Source: JAGWFU01 sp035534575
Lineage (GTDB): Archaea; Micrarchaeota; Micrarchaeia; Micrarchaeales; Micrarchaeaceae
DNA: 64,000 nucleotides
Assembly: GCA_035534575.1 (NCBI GenBank)
Contig: DATLRT010000014.1
Span: 1 to 64,000 of the forward strand
Direction: 5' to 3'
Positions 56,473 through 63,768 of the stretch are shown here, one piece after another; the stretch's first letter is position 1, and each line of letters starts with the position of its first letter. The notes beneath the pieces were generated by a model that was given only the letters and a program-made list of their open reading frames with translations, searched no databases and had not been told where the DNA came from. Made by a program: the position numbers and the translations under genes.

Positions 56473-56832
56473 TCAGACGCTTGTATCGATGCCGAGGATT
56501 CCGAAGATGTGGTCGGTGCTTATTATCTTGCCTCCGCAAAGAGCCGCGTGGAACGCGTCGAATATGCCGACCTTGTAGTTGTCGATGAAGTAAGCGGCTC
56601 GCAGTGCATCGCTGCCTTGTATTCCGGTTAGTCTTGCCACGCTGAGCACACGAGTTATGAGTGCCTGTGCCCCTATCCCGAATCTTTGCGATATGAGGAG
56701 AAGCTCAAGAACCGTGACCGAGGAGGTGCTTATGTTGCCCTTATGCTTTTCATAGACCGCCTTGGCCCATGCCTTGTGCCTGTCTTCGGGTATGAGCAAG
56801 GCGATAAAAAAATCGGAATCGGCATAGACCAT
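56473..56832 (-). CDS. vapC: VapC-type PIN toxin
   Basis: 119 residues. Seen: V-Y-A-D-S-D-F-F-I-A-L-L (first acids), S-V-T-V-L-E-L-L-L (Glu), I-F-D-A-F-H-A-A-L and I-I-S-T-D-H-I-F (last acids). It follows its AbrB-type antitoxin by 4 bp. Confidence 0.82.
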   Translation of the reverse strand: MVYADSDFFIALLIPEDRHKAWAKAVYEKHKGNISTSSVTVLELLLISQRFGIGAQALITRVLSVARLTGIQGSDALRAAYFIDNYKVGIFDAFHAALCGGKIISTDHIFGILGIDTSV

Positions 56833-56836
56833 CGTA

Positions 56837-57085
56837 TCACTTCAGCCTCGCCAACGCCTCCTTTTTCGCCTCTGAAAGAACTATTTCCTTTACTTCCTTA
56901 AGGGTGTACTTGGCGATCTTCGACCTCCTTCCCAGCTCCTCCAGCTCACTTATCGGGTCTTTTGGGATTGGGACCAGGAATATGCCGTCCGGTGTGTCAA
57001 ACATCCTGAATTTCTTTCCGTATCTGGCCACAGCCTTCTTGCCTATCGTAACCCTGCACCTCTCGTCAATCTTGAGTATTTCCAT
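56837..57085 (-). CDS. vapB: AbrB-type antitoxin
   Basis: 82 residues. M-E-I-L-K-I-D-E-R-C-R-V-T-I-G-K-K-A-V is an AbrB/MazE-like swapped hairpin. The C-terminal helices (L-K-E-V-K-E-I-V-L-S-E-A-K-K-E-A) probably contact the PIN toxin. A strong AT-rich promoter (ATATTTATATATTTT, about 57108-57122) lies upstream. It is the second AbrB-PIN pair in the window. Confidence 0.75.
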   Translation of the reverse strand: MEILKIDERCRVTIGKKAVARYGKKFRMFDTPDGIFLVPIPKDPISELEELGRRSKIAKYTLKEVKEIVLSEAKKEALARLK

Positions 57086-57156
57086 CCCTACCTACTGTTT
57101 ATGAATGGGAAAATATATAAATATATGGGTATTGATTGCTTAAAATGGGAATGGCA

Positions 57157-57504
57157 CTATGTGCCGTTAAGCCTGACAACGGCAGCGGCATAGGGCCGCG
57201 AGAAGCTGGATATCGCAATCGCTCCGCCAAGCGGCCTGACGCTTATGCCGTCAGCATATGCGGATTCGTAGATGGATTCCATCCAGCTCCCGTAGCCCGG
57301 GTCTGAGCTGTTTAATGCGGTTTCACTGATAGCGTGTGAGAACGCGGAGAGGGAGAGGAGGTTGTTATATGATGCGTACTGGTAGGCGAGCGCGTTTATA
57401 GCTGACGCCTGATGCTGGGCTGCAAGAATCCCCGATATGGATACCAGCAGTGAAATGCCCACAAGAAGGCCGTAGAACCCCATCAAATACAGCTCGTTAT
57501 GCAC
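57157..57504 (-). CDS. Pilus-operon membrane protein (minor pilin-like)
   Basis: 115 residues. One N-terminal hydrophobic helix (F-Y-G-L-L-V-G-I-S-L-L-V-S-I-S-G-I-L-A) is followed by a small polar domain with S-S-D-P-G-Y-G-S-W. It is last in the Tad-like operon and overlaps the previous gene by 22 bp. A class III peptidase site is not evident. Confidence 0.55.
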   Translation of the reverse strand: MHNELYLMGFYGLLVGISLLVSISGILAAQHQASAINALAYQYASYNNLLSLSAFSHAISETALNSSDPGYGSWMESIYESAYADGISVRPLGGAIAISSFSRPYAAAVVRLNGT

Positions 57505-57878
57505 ATCACCATTGACGTGTTACCCCCACTGAAAGGCAGGCATAGGTTATAGCGCCCACGGCAGTTCACCGCTGATCCTGATGCCGCGGTGTTGCCGCCA
57601 TTTATTCCGATTGCAAGGTACCCGAGCGCGTAGTGGCTCCTCATTGCAGATGTGAAGTTGTAGAGGCAGGAGCGGTCCCAGAGGAGTATGCAGGAATGCA
57701 GGGTATAGTTGCCGAACGCGATATTGGAGACATCATACGCGGCATTGCTCTGGTTTACGCTCATAGAGCCTAGGCTTGATGAGTAGTTGTAGGTCCCTAC
57801 GGCGAACACGGAAATTGATGCGGCTAGCACCGCCATTGAGAGGAATGCCTCCATTATCGCCGCCTGCGCCTTCATCAT
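57483..57878 (-). CDS. Pilin-like protein
   Basis: 131 residues. The N-terminus M-M-K-A-Q-A-A-I-M-E-A-F-L-S-M-A-V-L has a K-A/Q cleavage-like junction followed by a hydrophobic helix with Glu at mature position 5, a class III prepilin pattern. The exterior contains four to six cysteines. It is probably a minor subunit of the pilus. Confidence 0.6.
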   Translation of the reverse strand: MMKAQAAIMEAFLSMAVLAASISVFAVGTYNYSSSLGSMSVNQSNAAYDVSNIAFGNYTLHSCILLWDRSCLYNFTSAMRSHYALGYLAIGINGGNTAASGSAVNCRGRYNLCLPFSGGNTSMVMCITSCI

Positions 57879-57879
57879 A

Positions 57880-59196
57880 TCACCTTATGTTTACCGTTGA
57901 GCCTGCCACGGAGAGCAACTGCGGGCTTTTCACACCAGGTATCGTGGCGTTGATGGTGTAGTACAGCCCTGAGACTGGGGCGCAGGAGTAGACCCTTTTC
58001 CCTCCCGAAGTGGATAGAGTGCACTGCGGGTTCACTGCATTGCTGGAGTTTGTGAGCTGTAGCGCCTGGTTGTTATAGCCGTCTATCGCAGCCATGATGG
58101 AGGATACGCTGCTGCCCTGGGCCCCCGACTGATTGTAATAGCCTAGAACCGAGTCCAGGTTGTTGAGGGCCTGCGCATATGACTGGTAGCTAGATGTCTC
58201 AACCACCCTCTCCGTGCCGGATACGTTGAGCACGAGATAGCCCTGGGAGGGATTGGAGCCTATCCCACTGACCTCGGATACTGTTGCGTTGCCCGTTGGA
58301 ACCCCTCGCCCGTCCAGCACCATGGAGCGGGGTGAGCTGCTGTTGGCGAGCGCCGAAAGCGACATAGTCTGGTTGTACAGCCTCAGCTCGATTGCGTACA
58401 TGTAGCCCTGATTGCCGGAGATGGCAGAGTAGCTGCTTTGGGTGTTGTTCAGCTTCATGCAGTAGGTTGCGGTAGTGACACCGCTTCCATAGTAGCAGGA
58501 TTCGGAGAACGAGACAAAATCCCAGTTGGCGTCGCCGCACTGCGCCTGGAAGGGCCTCAGGTCACCAAAGAAGTTGTGGTAGCTGCAATGGGACCACTGG
58601 GTAACGTAGCCGATGTTGACAGGAGCCTCCAACGGATAGGTTATGGACTGGTTGGTTGTGGTTATGGCGGCTGAGAACTGGGGGCTACCTGAGCCTATTG
58701 ATGGCGAACCGAACACGTATGAGACGGAGTAGGTGTATGCCATGCTGTGAAGTGTCTTGGTGGTTCCGTTGTATGTAACGTTGACGGATGCGGATACCGA
58801 GCCGCTTCCGCGCTTGAAGGGAACAAATGCGAGCTGCATTAGCGTGATCCCGTCGGTGGTTGTTCCATTGTATGTGCTTGGGGCAATCGAGCCTGCGGTT
58901 GAGCTGATGTTCACTCCACTCAAGTACGCACCGTAAGGGGCGGTCACCAGCAGGTAAAGCCCGTTACTCCTGTTGAGATAGCTTGTGCCGCCCAATGACA
59001 GGGAGATGGAGTATGAATCGGGTGTTGAGTTGTATGTTGTGGGATTGGCTGGATTGGAGGCATTGAGCAGGCTAGAGAACACCACACTCTGGGCACTGGA
59101 AAGGTGGTGGTACATCGCAATGCCAGCCACGCCCAATGAAGCTGAAGCTGCCAACAGCACCATGAACTCTATGCTACTCTGCGCCCTATGTCTCAT
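57880..59196 (-). CDS. Large pilin-like or adhesin subunit with class III signal
   Basis: 438 residues. M-R-H-R-A-Q-S-S-I-E-F-M-V-L-L-A is a class III prepilin signal (R-A then Q-S-S-I-E-F) with hydrophobic helix. A long extracellular beta-rich region with many N-x-S/T sites and cysteine pairs follows. Its size suggests a tip adhesin or a minor pilin with a large head. It overlaps the upstream gene by 11 bp. Confidence 0.65.
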   Translation of the reverse strand: MRHRAQSSIEFMVLLAASASLGVAGIAMYHHLSSAQSVVFSSLLNASNPANPTTYNSTPDSYSISLSLGGTSYLNRSNGLYLLVTAPYGAYLSGVNISSTAGSIAPSTYNGTTTDGITLMQLAFVPFKRGSGSVSASVNVTYNGTTKTLHSMAYTYSVSYVFGSPSIGSGSPQFSAAITTTNQSITYPLEAPVNIGYVTQWSHCSYHNFFGDLRPFQAQCGDANWDFVSFSESCYYGSGVTTATYCMKLNNTQSSYSAISGNQGYMYAIELRLYNQTMSLSALANSSSPRSMVLDGRGVPTGNATVSEVSGIGSNPSQGYLVLNVSGTERVVETSSYQSYAQALNNLDSVLGYYNQSGAQGSSVSSIMAAIDGYNNQALQLTNSSNAVNPQCTLSTSGGKRVYSCAPVSGLYYTINATIPGVKSPQLLSVAGSTVNIR

Positions 59197-59500
59197 TCAC
59201 ACCATCGGTTACATACACTGAACCGCCTATCGAAACCAATCTGCCACCCGCAACATTGCCATTGGCGACAAAAGGGTTGGCAGGATTCAGCACTTTTGTT
59301 CCGCTCGTTAATCCACCAACTCCCGACACCGAGTAGGCATTAATCTCCTGCTGGAGCAGTATTCCGCGCTGCAATGCGGTGCTGTGCGATGCCACCCCAT
59401 CAGCGAAGGTGTTTTGCGCGAAGGTCAGATGGTAGGCGAACGCCGCGAAAAAGGGGAGGAAGACCGCAATCGCCGCAAGCAGCTCTATCTCCTGAAACAT
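59186..59500 (-). CDS. Small membrane or pilin-like protein of the pilus operon
   Basis: 104 residues. M-F-Q-E-I-E-L-L-A-A-I-A-V-F-L-P-F-F-A-A-F-A begins with a short Q-E-I-E-L start and hydrophobic helix, so it is prepilin-like but without a basic leader. A polar exterior ends S-V-Y-V-T-D-G-V-N. The function is unknown. Confidence 0.55.
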   Translation of the reverse strand: MFQEIELLAAIAVFLPFFAAFAYHLTFAQNTFADGVASHSTALQRGILLQQEINAYSVSGVGGLTSGTKVLNPANPFVANGNVAGGRLVSIGGSVYVTDGVNET

Positions 59501-59504
59501 CGGC

Positions 59505-59693
59505 TCACCCGTTTGATATCTGGTCCGAAAGCGCCGCGAGCGAGTTCGATGTTGCGTAATACGCCTGGTCGGCCGATGCCACGTGCATCACTGCGGCAGT
59601 GCCCATCCCGGTCCCTATGCCGGCGAGCGAGAGGCAAAACGCGGCTGCTATGACCATCGAGATTGCCGTGCCCGCCATTATCTGCGCCCTCAT
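59505..59693 (-). CDS. Very short pilin-like protein
   Basis: 62 residues. M-R-A-Q-I-M-A-G-T-A-I-S-M-V-I-A-A-A-F-C-L-S-L-A-G looks like a short R-A/Q signal with hydrophobic helix. The small exterior has Y-Y-A-T-S-N. Its start overlaps the upstream stop (ATGA). Confidence 0.55.
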   Translation of the reverse strand: MRAQIMAGTAISMVIAAAFCLSLAGIGTGMGTAAVMHVASADQAYYATSNSLAALSDQISNG

Positions 59694-60079
59694 TTATACA
59701 CCTCGAGCGCGTATGTGTAGTTTGACCGCCTGTAGAGCAGAAGCCTCTCCACCCCTCCCGAGCCCTTGCATACCGACGCGCCCTGGAGGGAGAGGTTGGA
59801 GACCAGCGCAATCCTCTCCCCGCTTATGCCGATGCTGCCGTTGCCTAGCGTGGCGTTGCATATTGAGTGGGGGACGTAGGCGGAGAAGACGGAGCTCGTG
59901 TAGGCCATGTTGGAGTTTATGGCTGCCGCAAGCTCCTCGGCGTATGCCCTCTCAGCGGCGGCGCCCTGAACAGCGGTTCCGATGGAGAACAGCCTGAGCG
60001 AGACCACAAGCGAGGCGGTGGCCAGCGCGGCATAGACCATGAACTCCACCGAGAGCTGAGCCCTTGTTCTCACGCTCAC
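59690..60079 (-). CDS. Class III prepilin
   Basis: 129 residues. The signal M-S-V-R-T-R-A-Q-L-S-V-E-F-M-V (cleavage after R-A, then Q-L-S-V-E-F) precedes a hydrophobic helix. The exterior has two cysteines and ends in Y-A-L-E-V-Y-K. It overlaps its neighbours by 4 bp on both sides (ATGA), as expected for a tight operon. Confidence 0.7.
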   Translation of the reverse strand: MSVRTRAQLSVEFMVYAALATASLVVSLRLFSIGTAVQGAAAERAYAEELAAAINSNMAYTSSVFSAYVPHSICNATLGNGSIGISGERIALVSNLSLQGASVCKGSGGVERLLLYRRSNYTYALEVYK

Positions 60080-60333
60080 TTCACCCCTGAGGTCAGGTTG
60101 CCCAGCTGCGTTGAGAGCTGTGATGCTATGCTCTGGTTGGAGCTGCCCATAAAGGCGTGCACCGCGGTCCCTTTCAGCTGCGTCACCATAGCTAGGGCTA
60201 TCACGATCACGATGCTCACGGCGGAGAGCATCATTATGTACTCCAGCGAGCCCTGACCCTTTCTCGACCTTGCCAACGCAAGGAGCGCCGCTACCTCATC
60301 CATGTACGGTATCTGTATGTTTACGTTTTGCAT
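60076..60333 (-). CDS. Class III prepilin, probable major pilin
   Basis: 85 residues. The leader ends S-R-K-G, and Q27-G-S-L-E-Y-I-M-M-L begins the mature protein, the textbook class III (Q-x-S-x-E-Y) site cut by an EppA-type peptidase. After the hydrophobic helix only about 35 residues remain. It is first in the row of pilin genes, directly after the platform proteins. The prepilin peptidase gene is not in this window. Confidence 0.8.
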   Translation of the reverse strand: MQNVNIQIPYMDEVAALLALARSRKGQGSLEYIMMLSAVSIVIVIALAMVTQLKGTAVHAFMGSSNQSIASQLSTQLGNLTSGVK

Positions 60334-60341
60334 CTCATCAC

Positions 60342-61115
60342 CTAAAGCATTGACATTGCGAAAATTGCGGCTACCTTGAAGACCGCTATTGCTGCAGCGC
60401 TGCTGGCCGCGGACTTGGCGGCCTTCTCAAGCAGGGGGGAGGCTCCGTGGCTGAAGTTTGCGGTGTTCGCCGCTGCTATGAAAAGCGCCAGTATGAGGGT
60501 GAAACCGGCGGAGCTTATGGCCGAGACCGCGCTGTTCACCGTTGAGGCGAAGCCGAGTATGTCGAGGCTTATGCCCGCGAACACCGGAAGGAAGAGGATG
60601 GAGCCGAATCGTATTATCGCCGACGCCCCGGACGAGCTTCCAGCGGTCCTCTCGCGTATAGACAGGTCTGCTTCCATGCGCTGCTTCAGCTCGCTCATCG
60701 GCGCGAGAATGTCCGCACCGTTGTCCAGCCCATTGAGCATTATGTCTGTTGCCGACCTGAGGTACTCCGACCGCGATTTAGCGAGCTCTGAGAAGGAGGC
60801 AGCTGCGTCCCCGGAAAGCTTGTATACTCTTATCGCTGAGACCAGAGAGTCGTAGAACGGCATGCTCGGGCTTGCGGAGTCCATAAGAAGGGACAGAGTG
60901 TCCCTTCCGGGCGAGTTAGTTTCGATTATGTTGCTGACCAGCCTCAGCACCCCCCTGTCGAGGCTCTTGTCCTTCCAGTGCCTGAGCGAGACAAGCAGTA
61001 TTGCGGCGGAGACAGAACATGCGGCCATGGCGGGGTAGACACTGTTCAGCAGTGCGGAAGCTATCGAAACCGCCGAGATGGCGGTGACAGCCACGTAAAC
61101 CTTATCTTGCATCAT
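60342..61115 (-). CDS. Tad/type II secretion platform protein, half-size (second)
   Basis: 257 residues with a T2SSF-like core. Hydrophobic helices lie at both ends, with a cytoplasmic helical domain between them (S-P-S-M-P-F-Y-D-S-L-V, E-L-A-K-S-R-S-E-Y-L-R, L-D-N-G-A-D-I-L-A-P). It resembles TadC. Most archaeal PilC/FlaJ platforms fuse two such domains; here they are separate genes, as in bacterial TadB/TadC. It overlaps the upstream gene by 14 bp. Confidence 0.65.
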   Translation of the reverse strand: MMQDKVYVAVTAISAVSIASALLNSVYPAMAACSVSAAILLVSLRHWKDKSLDRGVLRLVSNIIETNSPGRDTLSLLMDSASPSMPFYDSLVSAIRVYKLSGDAAASFSELAKSRSEYLRSATDIMLNGLDNGADILAPMSELKQRMEADLSIRERTAGSSSGASAIIRFGSILFLPVFAGISLDILGFASTVNSAVSAISSAGFTLILALFIAAANTANFSHGASPLLEKAAKSAASSAAAIAVFKVAAIFAMSML

Positions 61116-62058
61116 CGTAACCAGCCATGCCCGCTCCGAGAACGGAGTATGCGAAGGGGAGAATCAGGAGGAGTGAAACCGCGAAGAGGAAGTACTGGAG
61201 CGTCGAGTAGTAGACTATAGAGTAGCCGACAAAGACGAACATGAGGAAGGATGGCGCTATGGTGCCGAGTGCCATGCACACCGTCACCCGCCTCTGTGTC
61301 CGAGATATGGAGCGTTCGGCGTTGCTCCTCCTCTTGGCATGGTAATCGTCTATCACCCCCTTCAGAGAGGCCGCGGGCTCCAGCCCCGCCCAGTACTCTT
61401 CGGCAAACTGGTAGAGCGGGGATAGATAAGAATGCTTGCAGGCGCGAGCAAAGTCCCTGACCGCAACGTCAAGGTCCTGACCCAATCGCATCCTGCCCGC
61501 AACATCCAAGAGTGCCGCTTGGGCATTCGGGGCGGAGGATGGATTGAGCGAGTCTGCAGCCCTGCAGATGGAGTAAAGCAACGGCTTGCCGTTGTACTTG
61601 ATGCTTGAGTAGACGATAGATAGTGCGGACACAAGCGCGGATTCCTCCTCTGCCTCGCGCCTCTTGCGCATCAGCCTCATCTCGTACGCGACAACTATCG
61701 CGGCAAGCGGGATGCCGATGAGAAGGGAGAAACCTGCAAACTGGGAGCCGAAGACAGCGTATATGGCAAGCGCGGCAGCGGAAAGGTAGATCGCATTGAA
61801 CGCGATGCTTCCGGCACAGAAAGAGCTAAATATTTTAACGGCTGAAATATCATTTAGAAGGGGCTTTCGCCCCCTTTCGCCCGCGGCGGGAATCGAACCC
61901 GCAAATCCGGTCAAGGAGCTCGGTCGTAGACCGAGTGCAATGCCATTATGCGACACGGGCATTCTAATTCTTCTTACAGTGTCAGTCCCAGTAAATCCCG
62001 TCAAGGATTCCGGTAGTACACCGGTTGCAACACAATTACCGTACGGTAGCGCGCTCAT
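61102..62058 (-). CDS. Tad/type II secretion platform protein, half-size (first), with a tRNA in its predicted 5' end
   Basis: 318 residues if read from the ATG at 62058, which overlaps the ATPase stop (ATGA). The true platform region starts at about residue 72 (I-F-S-S-F-C-A-G-S-I-A...), with T2SSF-like helices and Y-Q-F-A-E-E-Y-W-A-G-L. The first 60 residues are encoded by a tRNA and its decayed copy, giving the repeated L-P/R-x-S-L-T-G-F-x-G-T/S. No ATG, GTG or TTG lies between the tRNA and the first helix, so the natural start is unclear. Confidence 0.6.
   Translation of the reverse strand: MSALPYGNCVATGVLPESLTGFTGTDTVRRIRMPVSHNGIALGLRPSSLTGFAGSIPAAGERGRKPLLNDISAVKIFSSFCAGSIAFNAIYLSAAALAIYAVFGSQFAGFSLLIGIPLAAIVVAYEMRLMRKRREAEEESALVSALSIVYSSIKYNGKPLLYSICRAADSLNPSSAPNAQAALLDVAGRMRLGQDLDVAVRDFARACKHSYLSPLYQFAEEYWAGLEPAASLKGVIDDYHAKRRSNAERSISRTQRRVTVCMALGTIAPSFLMFVFVGYSIVYYSTLQYFLFAVSLLLILPFAYSVLGAGMAGYDDAR
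61860..61873 (-). terminator. Hairpin downstream of the embedded tRNA
   Basis: On the minus strand GGGGC-GAAA-GCCCC (61873-61860) is followed by TTCTAAAT. A perfect stem with GNRA loop 5 bp after the tRNA discriminator suggests a tRNA terminator or a processing signal inside the pilus operon. Confidence 0.4.
61878..61960 (-). tRNA. Type II-shaped tRNA of uncertain identity (TAC at anticodon position)
   Basis: Acceptor GCCCGTG/CGCGGGC, D-arm GCATAATGGCATTGC, anticodon stem CTCGG/CCGAG with loop TCTACGA, 16-nt variable region with a TCC/GGA stem, T-arm GCGGG-TTCGATT-CCCGC, discriminator G. The anticodon would be TAC (Val), but position 33 is C instead of the invariant T. A long variable arm with G73 is Ser-like. 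An intron at an unusual site could reconcile this. The acceptor and T-arm are too good for chance. Confidence 0.65.
61993..62048 (-). pseudogene. Decayed tandem copy of the tRNA
   Basis: The stretch TTGCA-x-x-CGGT-x-TAC-x-ACCG...TCCTTGAC-x-GGATTT is shared with the tRNA at 61878-61960 at the same spacing. The acceptor and T-arm no longer pair. One anticodon-stem pair differs by compensation (T-A to C-G). It ends at a 12-bp palindrome TACCGTACGGTA (62037-62048) next to the ATPase stop. Confidence 0.5.
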
Positions 62059-63575
62059 CTTATCTCGCCGAACTTCCCTATGTAGTCGTCGACATCCGTC
62101 TTGCCGTCTGACTCAAGAAGGGCTTTTAGGAAAGTTGCGCGCTTCTTCAGTTCCTTAAGTGCCGTACCGTGTGTCACCATCCTTGCCGATGCGTATGCGA
62201 AGATGAGCTTCGACGCCGGAAGTGAGGATGTATCAAGGCTTCCGTTCTGGACCATATCCCTCATCTTGTGCTCCCTGTTGAGGGCCATGGCATCATCAAC
62301 GCTAATCTCCGCCCTTGAGAGCCAGAGGTACTCGGTCACCTGCTCCACGACCCTGTTTTTTACGTCCCTCTGCCTCATGAAAACGGAGACGTCAAGCATC
62401 GAGACCAGCTGCTCCTCCACGCTCATCGGCCTTGAGCGGAGCCTGTCGATGAGCGGCTGGCCACTGCCACTGCTGTGCATGGTGGTCATGAATGGTATTC
62501 CGAGGTTGGAGCCCGAGAGTACCTCCTTAGTCTCGCTACCCCTTATCTCGCCTACAATGAGCCTGTCAGGGCGGAGATGGAGAGAGTTCACTATCTGGTC
62601 CCTGAGGCTCACCCTGCCGAGCAGTGAGGAACCTTGAAGGGAGACCACGTTCATGAAGCTGCCGTACTTGAGCTCGTTCACGTCCTCCTCTATCGCTATC
62701 ACCCTCTGGGAGCGGGGCACAAGCACATGCATGGCCATGAGCAGGGATGTCTTGCCTGATGCGGGGGCGCCCGATATCACTATGTTGAGGTTGGCATCGA
62801 TTGCCATCCAGAGGTATGCCAGCACTTCTGGCGACACGGTCTTCATCTGCATCAGCTTCCTTATGTCCATCCGCTTGCCGCCGTTCAGCCTAATTGAGGC
62901 GATGGGGCCGTTGAGCGAGTATGGCTTCAGTTGCGCGTGTATCCTGGAGCCATCCACCAGCTGGGCGTCTATTACGGGGTTGGCGGCGTTAAGCTCCCGC
63001 TCTGCATAGGCAACCAGCTTGTTGATGACGTAGCGGAACTCCCGCTCGCCGGAGAACCTCAGGTTGGTGGTGCAGTATCCGTAGCTCGCATGATATATTC
63101 CGATGTTGGAATCGGACGAGTTGATAACGATTTCCTCAATCTCGGCATGGTTGTCTATCAGCATGCCGATAGGTCCATAGCCCACTGTCTCGTGCGCCAG
63201 TATGTATGCAAGAAGTTCCTTGCCTTCCTTGGTCTCGATGCCCTGTAACATGGAAAGTGCCAGCGACCTAGCGGACATGATGGCCTCCTTGGAGTACTGC
63301 TGTGGCTGCTGGGCCTTAAGAGCCTCGACCATCTGCCTCTTGCACTGCCTTAGTGCCCTGAGGTCTGCAGGGCAGAGCCTGAATGCCGATATGGAATACA
63401 GCGACTGCAGCCCGCGACGGCCCAGCAGTGCGAAAAACTCGGGTCGCTCCTCAGAGACCTCGGTGGGATAGTCGTTCGTTATGCCGAAGCTCAGGCCAGG
63501 AGAAGGCGCATCGGCCCTCTCGGAGCCGTGTCCCTTGGTGCGTTTCGAGAGCAAAACACTTAGTTTGTGTATCAT
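62055..63575 (-). CDS. Tad/type IV pilus assembly ATPase (TadA/FlaI-type)
   Basis: 506 residues from the ATG at 63575 (GGGTGG upstream). Seen: S-G-A-P-A-S-G-K-T-S (Walker A, 268-277), I-A-I-E-E-D-V-N-E-L (Asp box), R-L-I-V-G-E-I-R-G-S-E (Walker B, 338-348) and T-T-M-H-S-S-G (His box). It supplies energy for pilus assembly at the inner face of the membrane. It is first in the operon; a TATA (CTATATATAC, about 63627-63636) precedes it. A longer frame with a hydrophobic start crosses that promoter and is rejected. Confidence 0.88.
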   Translation of the reverse strand: MIHKLSVLLSKRTKGHGSERADAPSPGLSFGITNDYPTEVSEERPEFFALLGRRGLQSLYSISAFRLCPADLRALRQCKRQMVEALKAQQPQQYSKEAIMSARSLALSMLQGIETKEGKELLAYILAHETVGYGPIGMLIDNHAEIEEIVINSSDSNIGIYHASYGYCTTNLRFSGEREFRYVINKLVAYAERELNAANPVIDAQLVDGSRIHAQLKPYSLNGPIASIRLNGGKRMDIRKLMQMKTVSPEVLAYLWMAIDANLNIVISGAPASGKTSLLMAMHVLVPRSQRVIAIEEDVNELKYGSFMNVVSLQGSSLLGRVSLRDQIVNSLHLRPDRLIVGEIRGSETKEVLSGSNLGIPFMTTMHSSGSGQPLIDRLRSRPMSVEEQLVSMLDVSVFMRQRDVKNRVVEQVTEYLWLSRAEISVDDAMALNREHKMRDMVQNGSLDTSSLPASKLIFAYASARMVTHGTALKELKKRATFLKALLESDGKTDVDDYIGKFGEIR

Positions 63576-63768
63576 CAGGCCCACCCAAACAAATATGAAG
63601 ATTACACTACTATTTACTTGAGTAAAAGTATATATAGCTTTGTATAAGGCGTAATCAGGGTACGGCATGGGGAGGGCGCACCTCGGAAGGTAATGGCGGT
63701 AAACAACTATCCTGAGGCGTAAAAGGCTCTGCGATACGTTTATAAACCTTTATTGCGATTATAACATC

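Noticed and set aside
61993..62048. Second functional tRNA
   Set aside because: Anticodon arm is kept, but the acceptor and T stems cannot form, so it is called a decayed copy.
61878..62048. Integration (att) site duplication of a tRNA 3' end
   Set aside because: The shared part is the middle of the tRNA, not its 3' end, and no integrase gene is near.
61796..62158. Plus-strand frame across the tRNA region
   Set aside because: It reads through the tRNA complement and its copy; tRNA pairing explains the sequence.
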